A DNA stretch of 64,000 bases, from assembly GCA_037389465.1 (NCBI GenBank), contig JAZARR010000221.1, positions 2,210,501 to 2,274,500 of the forward strand, written 5' to 3'. The notes under the pieces were generated by a model. That model saw only the letters and a list, made by a program, of their open reading frames with translations. It ran no database searches and was not told the DNA's origin. This document shows positions 24,554 through 35,629 of the stretch, piece by piece. The stretch is from Baylisascaris procyonis (Eukaryota; Nematoda; Chromadorea; Rhabditida; Ascarididae). The translations under genes were made by a program, and so were the position numbers. Every line of letters begins with the position of its first letter. Position 1 is the stretch's first letter.

Positions 24554-25867
24554 ATAGGCAGAAATTTTAAACAAGCGAAAATAAAAAAAAATCGAAAACA
24601 ATACATCGAAATAGAGAAATATCAGACGATAAGAATGCTCAATTGAAGATAATATTCAATTAAACAGCGTTAACTCGTGGTATTACAACGTATTTCGAAC
24701 CAATAATTTAATCACAAGTCGTTGAGAAAATATTTCAAATACTGCCGTTACCCCTCCTCCCCCACCCATCAGCATTCCTGAAGATGATAATACCACCGTC
24801 CCCGTGAAAAAAAAAACAAGCTAAAAACGATTTTGGTCTGAGATTTGCCTACGGCACATTAAATCAGACGACACCCAAATATTTGAGCAAAAAAAAAAAA
24901 AAAATCGAGCAATGCTTATTGATGGATTCGCACATGAAATCAGTAGACGGCTTGAATTAAAAGCCAAAAAGTGTAACCAACTCGATCGAATGACTTAAAA
25001 ATTAGTTGAAAAATTTCATAGCGTTGTGTGTGCTGATAACTCGAAGAAATTTCTTTGTGCGATTCACGAATTGAAATTAACGGACATACGGGTGGATGAT
25101 ACACATACCTGTGAGCAGACATCGCGCGATATGATGCGTTTTTGGCAAGTTCTGTATATCACAGTGAATTGTGGCACAGTAATGAACAAACATCGGAAGT
25201 AAAAACGCAGTACTTATATCCGGACAACTACCTAAATCAGCTCAAAAAATGCAAAATGGATGGACATGCCAGGTGAGCTGATTTGGTTTGAAATTCGCCA
25301 ATCACCATCGCCCAGGAGTGGTTGATACTTGCAGAAGCATTGAGAAAGAAACGTTGTATGGATATCATGAGCGCTTTTTTCGTAAAGTTTTCAGCAGCGA
25401 AACGAAACAACCCCAAAGGGGAAATGATCCCTAAAGAAAACTCCATTCAATTAAACAAGCTAAGCAAATGTAGACTGCACATGGTGAAGTTCAATAATAA
25501 TGACTGGCGAAATTCAAGCCAAAAACGATGTTAATTAGTATAACTTTCGTTTTGAATGCACTGATTTGAATTTGTGCTCGTATTTCATTGCCGAAGACCA
25601 AAGAAAGCATTTCTGCAAAAATAAGGGAAACTGTAAATGCACAATATATTTCACACCTTCGATTTACTAAAAGAGTAATGCGAAAACGTATCGTTTTCAT
25701 TTTTGCATATCTGGAAGCGTGAAATACTATATTACAACGAGAAGTAAAAACTTCTGAAGAATTCAACAGCATAAATATTTAATATTTAAATTTGTCAATA
25801 TCGTTTCAAAATTATTTACAAAAATATGTTTAATACTCGAATTGAGATTTTTTTTTTTAAATTCTGC

Positions 25868-26071
25868 AGGTTCACAAGCGGGATACCATCATTCTCTGCA
25901 ATAGTGCCGTGTGATGCCCGTAATCCACTACGCGAATGCCACGCACAAAGTGGAGACAACGGTAGCACTACGTATTCTAATGCGAGTATGAGCGCAGCTC
26001 AATTCGCTGTTCGCAGTGAGTGTGCCCACAATTGCAATTGTGCCAACAAAATGCAAGAATGTTGTATATAA
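25868..26071 (+). CDS. Possible terminal exon encoding a cysteine-rich peptide, unrecognised
   Basis: After a TTCTGCAG acceptor there is an open frame of 67 codons to TAA. Its G+C content is clearly above the surrounding AT-rich DNA. It encodes a tail with seven cysteines, beginning FTSGIPSFSAIVPC and ending SECAHNCNCANKMQECCI. The pattern recalls small secreted cysteine-rich peptides, but I do not recognise a family and found no convincing upstream exon. Its first 40 bp recur in diverged form at 26549-26588, on the other side of the long inverted repeat. It may be an exon, a remnant, or part of a repeat. Confidence 0.3.
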   Translation, partial: RFTSGIPSFSAIVPCDARNPLRECHAQSGDNGSTTYSNASMSAAQFAVRSECAHNCNCANKMQECCI

Positions 26072-26151
26072 AAAAGAACCATAGATGAGTATAATTTGTG
26101 GAGTGACCGATCACTCAACCACTATTGAAAAAAACTTTTAAATCTTAACGT

Positions 26152-26500
26152 TCTGCATTCTATCCAAACGAATACACATCCATTACAGAAACTCGAAAAC
26201 TTGTGACTGAAACTTGCCACTTTCCCCGTCATTCAACTCCAATATCAAATAATATCCTCTATGCAAAATTTCAGGCTAGTTGAAGGAGGGGAAGTGCACT
26301 TGCTCGATGGACGATCGTTCTCTGCAATCGTTGATGGCCTATCCAGCAAGTGCATCTCCCCTCCTTCAGTTAAGCTGAAGTCTTGCATAGGGGCATTATT
26401 TGACATCCTAAATTGAATGATGGGAAAACTTGCATGTTTCTAGTACAGGTTTTCGAGTTTTTCTGACGGGCATGCGTATTTGCTTGTAGAGTGGACAGTA
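26152..26500. repeat. Long imperfect inverted repeat with miRNA-precursor-like core
   Basis: The left arm (26152-26303) is matched by the reverse complement of the right arm (26345-26500) at roughly 75 percent by eye. The innermost 23 bases, starting GAAGGAGGGG and ending GCACTTGCT (26282-26304), differ from the right-arm partner at only two neighbouring positions. The central loop of about 40 bases can itself fold (ACGAT..ATCGT). An RNA read from either strand would form a long hairpin. Possible explanations are a young miRNA or hairpin-siRNA locus made by inverted duplication, or an old foldback element. Confidence 0.75.
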
Positions 26501-29130
26501 CAGTAGTGGTGCGTACATAATGTGAGGCACGACCTCAGCTCCGTTCGCGGTTTGCAACCGGAGTGCCACCGTCTCTGCAATTACGCCGCTTTTATCTTTA
26601 TTCCGGTACGCATTGCTGAGAATTGATTAGCACTAGGTTCGTGAAAAATACCGATTTTATCTACCAAAAATTATAAGGAAAGATACTCTAAAAAACATAA
26701 AATACCGAGATTTGCATACAAAGTGCCAAAAAATAACAACATTAAGCTTAAATACACCGGCGTCCTTCAACCGCCTCCCCCCATTCACCACCCCCTCCCC
26801 TAGTCCAATAAGATTAGATGATTTAGTTCCGCTCAAAAACAAAACTATTTATTCTACAAGTATTCAGTTGTTCCTTGCAAGATTCAACTTGTATTCAAAA
26901 AAAATAATCGATCACCTAAATTGTTTTGATCTACACCTTATTGCAAATCTCAGCGTTGAAATATCGCCACTATTTATATTCTTGTAATGGTGGATTAACG
27001 TCTTTTCTTTTACGCTTCTCGTCTTGACTTCATCCATACATTTTGCACACTTGCCATCCAACCTATACGTTAATTGTCCCATCTTTCATAGTCTACCCTG
27101 AGTTTGTTCTATATCTCTCACATATCCTAAGATATATATTTTCCTCAAATAATACGTTGAGTGAATGAACAAATAAATAATGCTGGAAATTTTCCTTCTT
27201 TGATGCTGGAAAGGGTGTTATCAGGAAAGTGGCCAAGTAACAAAATAATTTCTATATTTTAGGATCGCTAACGAAAGCTTTGTTAAGGAAGTTGTCTGAA
27301 ATCTAGTAATCTATATTGAATGGCAGGATGAAGCATCTTGAGTTCACAAGTATTTAATGAAAAAAAGAGGTTACAGGGAAAACAATTATTAAAATTAGCT
27401 GCAAACGTGCTATACGGCGGTGATGGATACAGTTGCATAAAGGTACACTGCCAAACATTTTTGTTGCGGGGTAGCACTTTTGTTACAAGTGTGAAATTGT
27501 TATGATATATTTTAAGGTACTCATTAAAAAGGGGCGTAGAATCGTGGATAATTTGCATTCTGACGGCAACTTATCGCTACCGCTGACTTCTGCCTTGTCA
27601 TTCCCAGCCTTTCCCATACTTGTTTTTGCTCCTGGAAGTATCTCAAATGAGTCCTCTAATGCTCTAATCTTGAGAGTATTTCAGAAATACACCTCTCTAA
27701 TATCTGTGGGATCTTAATGCGAAATTAAACTGCATTAGGCAATTTCTAAGTGAGGAGTGGAAAAAGACGCGTTTAAATAAAAGTTTGACGCCTCCAATTT
27801 TTCACCAATATAAGTGCATCCTCTCAAAGAAAGTCTAATTATACTCTCATCTAAATTCGACCTATTTTTACAGTACCCCTTAAGAACATAAGCCCTTGGC
27901 ATATGATAAACATATACGATCGATGTGTAAAGCGACAACAGGCTGCATTTACACAGTGGCCGTGCGGCCTTGCGTAGGTGTTGGTTGGCACGATGAACCC
28001 GATCACGGCATATGCTCTCTCGCCCTCTCTATACTAGCAACATCCACACGCTTCTTTTATTCTCCTTTCTATTTTGCTGTCCCCTCTTGAAACTTGTTTT
28101 TCACTCACTGTAACATCGTGTCTGGAAGGTGAAGGGGGAGGGAGTGAGATATAAAGGGAAGCGTACAGTTAAAAATGCTTAGAAACATTTTTGAAAGGTT
28201 GTGATTAAGCACTGTTGCACGAGCAGTTAACCAAATTGTAGGGACGCTCGAATAGGTTCGTGATTGTGAATTCCAATCTAATCTTAAATTCCTTAATGAA
28301 TATAAACTTATTGTTAAGGAATATTTTACTTTTTTCTTCGTAATGAAGTACTACTCGTCATTTCAACGGGCATTATATATCCACAAAAGAGAATGAGACA
28401 TTTTGTACATTTTGTAACGATTAACAAAGAGGAATTCAAAGAAGTGTTGATAAACTCTTATGAATTGCTCTTCAATGCTTTATTTATTTTAACACTCAAT
28501 AAAGTAGTAATTCACAAGTTGCCTAGATATAATTCTGATAACAGCAACAGGTACAATTATCATAGTAGATCCTGAGCCGAGACATCGCGACAGATGGTTC
28601 TCGAACTAGGAATTTTTCTCTTGTGCCTGAAGCAATCAGGAATTTTACGTTGGTTCTATCAGACATGGCCGGGAAATGGGCGAATTTAATGCCTAGCCGG
28701 AACTCGAAATATTTGTAAATTGTCTGATGGCCAATGTAACATCAACATTGCTGATAATTGAGGTAAACGCTTTGAAAGTGATTTACATTGTTATCGAAGC
28801 GAATGGAATTGATTTCTGTGGGAAAGCAGTTGACTGATATACTCAAAATGCGTCGCAAAATATCGATTAACATTCGTTGCTTATTCGAAACTAATGCTAA
28901 AATATATGCAACACATGCTTTATTAAAGTTTATTTCCCTTACTATAAATTTGAAGTGATATTTCAACATTTGCTAACGAAAATATTAGCTAAAGGTGTGG
29001 AATTGATGATGAATTAAATGCTGCTAATTTAAAGGACTAATATCCGAATGGAAGACTCGATTTTAAGTGTGTCAATCATAATCCAGAATGCACTAAATCA
29101 GCATCAATAGAAGCCGCGTCATTGCGAACG

Positions 29131-29289
29131 ATGATGAGGTGGCAGCTGGTTTGTGTTGCATACATTTCACTAAGCACTATTAGATCAATTTTGGGCATGG
29201 TGCTGTTTTTATTCTTTGCGCACATCCTTCATTGTTGTGTCTCACATATCCGTCTGCTGTTCGTTGGCAATGCGCTTCTGTTGTTGTAA
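29131..29289 (+). CDS. Small hydrophobic open reading frame, 52 codons, unrecognised
   Basis: ATGATG at 29131 opens a frame of 52 residues ending TAA. It has two hydrophobic stretches (around SILGMVLFLFFAHIL and RLLFVGNALLLL). AATAAA follows near 29305. It lies 360 bp upstream of the RSU1 start on the same strand and could be an upstream frame in the RSU1 5' region. Frames of this size are common by chance, so this is weak. Confidence 0.15.
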   Translation: MMRWQLVCVAYISLSTIRSILGMVLFLFFAHILHCCVSHIRLLFVGNALLLL

Positions 29290-29652
29290 TAGTCATCGAG
29301 GTATAATAAATAGCATTCATATCTCGTTTTCATCCCATATATAGCGTACTAAAGTTGGAGCTTCTTTGGGACAGAAGTATAGCTCATTTCGGTTTATGAA
29401 GGAAATAAATGAGCGGTACATAAAAACTTAAAAAGCTCTGTTCTATTTTTAATGGAAAAACCGTTGAAAGATAAAAATGATTTAAAACTACCTCTGCCTT
29501 CACAAAAAGAGAAGATAGACGTTCGAAGTGATAACATTGCTAAGAAGGAAATCTTCGCTGATTTAAACGAATATTGCAGACGTTGTCAGTTCTTCTCGTG
29601 CAACATCTATAATCTCGTAGGCAATAAAATGATGAGGAATATTTAAGGGAAG

Positions 29653-32600
29653 ATGCCATCAGTGAGCAAGAGCGAAAAGAGTCGTGACGAGTCGAGCACT
29701 GAAGTCGAGCATGTCGATCGTGGATTGCACTCTTTCCAGGATATCTCGCATATCTGTAAGAAAACTTCATATTCGTTTAGTTATAAGTGAAATACAGTAC
29801 CTCCACGTTTAATTGCTTCCAAGCTTCGTAGAGTTCTATAATGGGCATATGTTTGAGTGGCCCTAAAGAAGAAAATCTTATGCTATCCACAAATTCCTGT
29901 ACTTGCATATGTACGAGAAAAAAATGAGAAGGGTTTGAGGGAAGTCATTGAATGATTTTTAATCGTGGAGTTCATCTATTTGTTGTTAAGATGGTATTAC
30001 ATCTCAAATTTGCTAACATTTATTCGAACTTGTTGGACGAGCATGCCAGACAACGGATCCAATGTGTACTAGTTCGAAAAAAGACTTCTGTTCTTTGAAG
30101 AGGGAGAGGGAGGGGGAAAAGGAAAGAGACAAGGGGATTATAACACTTCACATTTTCACAGTGGGCGTTTCCCACAAGGGATCTTGTGAATGAAGAGTTT
30201 ATAAACGAGAAAAGTATCATTTATGCCGAATATTTTGTAAAACTCAAGCGATCACATTTTACGGTTCCCATTATGCTACATTTGAAAGAGCGTTTAATTG
30301 CAATTTGTGGTAGCGAAGACAAAAACATCGTTACTATGATCTTATATAATAGTACTTTGCATAATACACTTAATTCAATTTGAGAACACTCTAACTCCAA
30401 CATTCCTAACTATTACATCTATTAACATGTACAATGTTGTTGACTTCCTTCGAGTAGGTAATACTGCAGCGGGTATGGGATTAGACTAATCGAATATTTT
30501 AAGCAACAGGAAGTTGTCCGATTTGCTCACCGTCCATTTGACGTGTTAAACAATATGGACGATTACGTTCGATCGACCACACATGTGCGGTGAATGGATG
30601 TGACTGTAAAACGATTCCACTTATTTGTACTTCATGTTCTGTGAGGAAGTTGAATTCAACCGATTGATACATTGCAGTTCACAATGAGGCGCTGACTCGA
30701 TTGACGCTTAGCCATAACAAGATCACCTCCGTGCCAGCGAATATCGCTGACCTCGTCAACCTTCAGGTTTGTTTTTGCAGTTAGTGCCATCTGCAGCTTC
30801 CTATCGGTAGAACCTCAAAATGGAGGGACTGCTATCACCAGCCGTAATATGCGACAGCCATCAGCGCATTGAAACTGCGGGCCGTTATCGTGAAGCTTTT
30901 ACGCACCTCATGGGTTGTTCTGTTCCATATCTGTGCCTCTTCAGTCTACCTGCTAGAGGCATACTGAAAAGATGTAGGTGTCGGATCGGATGTTAAAGCT
31001 GCTAAAGGCACTGGAACCTGCATCGTCCAGTCGAAAGGGAGGCAAATAGCCGCACCGGAAACTGAAGCCTCAAGAAATATAGGAAAACGAACAAGAACCA
31101 TAGCCTCCTTTTGACGTTACTGTATCGTCTACTTCTCCCTTTTTGAACTTGAAGTTCGTGATGATTGTACAGATAACCCGATAATATTTATCTACAGCAG
31201 GTAAATCGCTACAATAGGTGGATTAGCGGTTATGGTGGAGAGTTGTTCGGATTTAAAAAAATGTTTTTGCGCACGCTTTTTTCGACATTTTCACAGGTAT
31301 ATTTGGCATTTTTGCGTTCACGACTATTGACACGCTTAAATATGTCGGCATGGTCCCATCGGCACGTTCGCCTATGGCATGAGAGGGTTAGTGGATTATT
31401 CAGATGGGGATTAGCTCGATTTTCAGGAGATTTGTGCAATATTTTCCTGAATTCTTTTCTGGCTATTCCGTTCGCATCCTCTCTCCCACCCAGTTTCATT
31501 CTTTGTTTATATTGTCTCGACTGATCGGATTTGCTAAATTCGTGCAAAATTCTTATTGCATCAATAAATATTTTGTGAAAGATATAGGGGTAACGATGAA
31601 TATCGTCATGTTAGATATAATCGGATACTTGAAAGTAAGTTTCATAGTTTTTCTTATTACATCTGTCGTATTGTTTTGTTGCGATATAATGATTTTGAAT
31701 GGCTCTTCGATAATTCAAAGGGAAATTCTTGAAGAGGGAGATTTTCATCCTTATCAGTCGATAATTTTTTCAATGATGCTATTAGGGTTGGGTATTTCAG
31801 ATATTCCTCAAAGGTTTTTTGTGCATTGCCTTTTCTGTTAGCTGTTGAGGTGTCATATCCGCTTATATAATTGTTTTGTATGGATTAAGTTGCATTTGTA
31901 CCTTTGCAAAGTATTTTCATTTTCAATGAAAGCATTATTCAAGTTTAATTACAAGCATTGAGCTAATTTCATCGTTTAATTACAGGTGTTAACACTTTGG
32001 AATAATCAAATCGAAGAGCTTCCCACTTCAATTTCTTCTCTTAGCAAGTTACGAATTCTTAATGTTGGGTATGTCTATTGTTTGCAGTAATGAAATATTC
32101 CCTCAAAATTACCATTTTAATTGTGTAAATGTTAAGTGATTAGTGATAAGTCGAGGTGTTGAATGTAAACTTTTACTGATAATGATAGTGATATTTGATT
32201 TTTATACTATCGCCACAAAATGCTTTCGTTTGCGAAATTATTTTGCTCAGTTGTCTATATAATTATCTTCTTTAGTGATTGTTGTCTACCGAAAAATACT
32301 GAACTATTAAACCTTTGATGGAGATTTATGTTTGTGAATGGCTGGCCGATTATCCATTGTCGATCCGTTATTCGATGATGAGATAAATATTGCTTTCAAC
32401 TTTAAGGGCGTATCAATGGAAATTCTGTTGATTTATTTTGCACTTCATTTGTTTCTTTTTTAAAATACTTTTAATTTCATTAAAATATAACAATTTTTAT
32501 GAGAGACTTATGCTGAATAATACTGTGTCTAATACATGTATTCTATTAGCAGCCAAATCATTTACAATTGAGCAACGAACGTTAAATCCTCTTCTCCCCC

Positions 32601-35530
32601 CTCCCACCCCTTCCCCTCATCTTACCGATATATCTTCCATCATCTCCCTTTCTTCAATATCTGTCCATTTCTAATAATTAATTTAGTATTTTATATTTGA
32701 TTTTGGGAGTCAGAAGAGTCGAATTCAGTGAATTGGTCTTTCGTTCCTTCAGAGGGACGCTAACATTTCAGGATGAATCGGCTCAGTATTCTACCACGTG
32801 GCTTCGGTTCATTCCAGGCGTTGGAGGTTCTTGATCTCACCTACAACAATCTCTCTGAGAGAAGTCTACCTGGGAACTTCTTCTTTATGAGTATGTTGGA
32901 ATGCTCGCTTGTACTTTTTCGTTCACTTACAATTAAATTCCACTCCTTAAACACGATTATATTGGCGCAAATAAAAACAATAAGTAGATTTGGTTGTCTT
33001 CCTTATTAGAGGATGTTAGTCACTCCAATAGAAGCCACCTTGTTCTATCGGAAATTGAATTTGATAGTTGCTTTGTGTATCGCTGCATTTCAAATTCCCT
33101 ATTTAGAAACGGCTGTAGTGCTCCATTTTCTGCCATCTAATTGAGTCCGCTGCTATATATTCTTCTATAATTAACCTGTCTTTGCTTCAAACTTCCAAAT
33201 GCAGTTTACTATATTACAAAATAGAAAGCAGTTCTGATTTGATACATGGGAAACACACATGTACAAAAAACAACGGTAATGGTAAAGAAGTTATAGTCTT
33301 AATTAGCTGTTGGATAGATGCACTGAATTTTAGCAACCTTGCGTGCACTCTATCTTGGCGACAACGACTTCGAGTATTTACCATCCGACGTGGAGAATCT
33401 CTCAAGTCTTCAGATTCTTGTGCTAAGAGAGAACGATCTTCTTGCACTTCCTAAAGAAGTCGCGAAACTCTATCGACTTAAGGAACTCCATATACAGGTT
33501 GCTTTATAATGAATACTGACCTGCATTCAGTTCATTTGAGTGCAAATTATGCGTACTACCATCGATCCACCGTAAGGATATCAGCTTCAGCGTTTAGTGC
33601 TAAAGATGTAGCCTAGCCATACGAAATTCACAACTGTTTGTCGTTTTCCCGCTATCGAAAAACCATTTCTCAGTAACGTATTTTTTGTGCTTCCTTAAGA
33701 GTCATCATCAAACCTGGGCATTGTTTTAGTGTTTTACAACAATTTTCAAGTGCATGCTTAATTTGTTTTTTAAATTTCCAAAGGTTCACCTATTAATGAT
33801 TCTTTTATATTTCAACAAAATATATATTTTAAGGGGAATCGCTTAACGGTACTTCCACCTGAAATTGCAACGTTGGATTTGGTGGGACCGAAACAAGTCT
33901 TCCGACTAGAGAACAATCCTTGGGTGCAGCCGATTGCCGAACATCTGCGCAACGGTTGGTCAATAACTCCGTGTTGTTTGCCATTCAGGTTTTTTCACGC
34001 CGAGATGGAACGGAAGTTGAGTTGAGCTGAGTAATTTTTTATTTAGCTGAGGTGATAGGCTAGCTACAGCCTTTATTCCTCACGCAAATACATCGATAAT
34101 GAGGTGCATAAGAACACATCCAATCGCAGTCACGATTCGATCACTTTCTTGTCACGAGTCACTTGTAAGGGTTACGACTTTCAGATGAGGTTCGCAGTTC
34201 CGGTCCCTTAGAGCTGATAGGCACAAAGCAAATTAAACAAGTATCCATCGGTCGGAAATATTGCGACTTGTCATTCCTTACTACTCCTGTCAAGCTATTA
34301 AGCTTACCCCTCAGAGTGAGGCATTGACCAATTTTTACTCAGAAACTTTATCTGATTGTCTTTTGATATCTTTTGCTTACAGGCCGAGAATGACCTCTGC
34401 CATTCTTCCGAATTTGTTTTTAATGGAAGGGTTGGTTCATTTCTCATAATCGCAGTATTTACCTGTCTACCACCGTTATTAAAAGTCACTTCCCTCATAC
34501 ATTAGTGGTTTACTGCTCGTGCATACTCTGAAGACTATTTTCTATATTCTTTGGCATATGATCCTCCAAACAAGTATTTCTTCACGTTGAATAATATCTG
34601 TTAGTTGTGATAATGGATTACTTTTCTAACTATATGCTCATTCATACGCTACATTGATAATGTTTGTTCTTGCAAGTTGTTGTGGTGTGTTCGGTTAAAA
34701 GATTCACAACAATGGTTTGTTGAGTGAACTATTTGGTTTAATGTCACAACATCGATTACTTGAGAGTAACTTGGTAGCAAATAAGGCAGCGTTACTACTA
34801 AGGTAATAAGATAATATATTATTTCTGGAAATAGTGTTGTGAACCGTTATTCAGCGTAACTGATACTCCAAAACTAATACAGCATATTTCTGTCTTAATA
34901 ACTGGGTCTTTAAAAAATTGCCATCTTCCTCAACAGATTTACATTCGAGAATGGGGAGCTATAGAAGTCTTATCGTTTAAAAATGGATTCATCTAAGGAG
35001 TATATGGAAGGTCATTCAAAAACGGACGTTTTACAGGGAAGTTTTATAGAGCAATATTTTATTTGTTGATAGGTTATTTTTATGATGGTGGCAAAAAGCT
35101 TTAAGGACTCGCAATTTTCCAAGAGCGACTATTACTCTCAAGCAGCTTAAAGAAGTAGTGCTTTTGAATGGGGTATTGCAGAAGGTTTCAGACGAACTGT
35201 TACTTTGTGTTGCAGCTTCAGGGTGTTCTCAAAATTTGAATATCCTTTGAATAAGTGATATATTTGATATGAGTAGCCCATTTTGGTATCTGAGATGCGC
35301 ATTGATATGTCCACCGTTAAATAGTCGATTGTATGCTATAGTTTGTAAAGTAATATTTTTGTTTTCTTAAGTGATATTTTGCAGGACCATTGGCATTGAT
35401 GGATTACCTTCGATCTGACTCCTATAAGTATCTCTATGGACGACAAGAATCGGGCACCACTCCAGTGCCACCCAAATCGAGGAATAAGGAAAAGAAGATC
35501 AGCAGACAACAAAATAAACAAGGTTGTTAG
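29653..35530 (+). CDS. RSU1: Ras suppressor protein 1 (RSU1), leucine-rich repeat protein, 274 aa
   Basis: Seven exons, 29653-29755, 30678-30766, 31986-32068, 32772-32890, 33334-33497, 33834-33954 and 35385-35530, give 275 codons with TAG and unbroken phase. RSU1 binds PINCH in the integrin-linked kinase complex at adhesion sites, in muscle and other cells. A short charged N-terminus (MPSVSKSEKSRDESS) leads into about seven leucine-rich repeats: RLTLSHNKITSVPANIADL, VLTLWNNQIEELPTSI, ILNVGMNRLSILPRGFGSF, VLDLTYNNLSERSLPGNFF, ALYLGDNDFEYLPSDV, LVLRENDLLALPKEV and HIQGNRLTVLPPEI. The C-terminal cap reads RLENNPWVQPIAEH and YLRSDSYKYLYGR, with a basic tail. Human RSU1 has 277 aa. All exons carry one or two repeats. 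Intron 2 (1.2 kb) and intron 6 (1.4 kb) hold unexplained open frames. Confidence 0.96.
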
Positions 35531-35537
35531 GTAGCCG

Positions 35538-35629
35538 GGGCTGAGCCGGCCACCTTCTCAAGTTTTCTCTCGAGCCGACTAAAGTCACTTCCCAAATGTC
35601 TCTTTTTCCTTGCTCGATCGGCTCAGCCC
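35538..35629. repeat. Hairpin-forming inverted repeat just after the RSU1 stop codon
   Basis: GGGCTGAGCCG (35538-35548) is repeated in inverted form at 35619-35629. Flanking bases (GGTAGCC on the left, GTAGCCACC on the right) extend the pairing with mismatches. The element starts within 10 bases of the stop and would form a roughly 92-nt stem-loop in the 3' UTR. It could be a regulatory structure, a precursor hairpin or a small foldback element. Confidence 0.65.

Larger units (their letters stand above)
23936..29652. other. 5.7-kb region between ZMAT2 (-) and RSU1 (+), divergent 5' ends
   Basis: The two flanking genes diverge, so promoters of both may lie here. Inside are a short hairpin (24492-24553), a cysteine-rich exon-like segment (25868-26071), a long inverted repeat (26152-26500) and a small hydrophobic open frame (29131-29289), all listed separately. 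The rest is AT-rich with A and T runs. A GC-richer patch at 27925-28030 has no clear coding frame. Confidence 0.5.
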
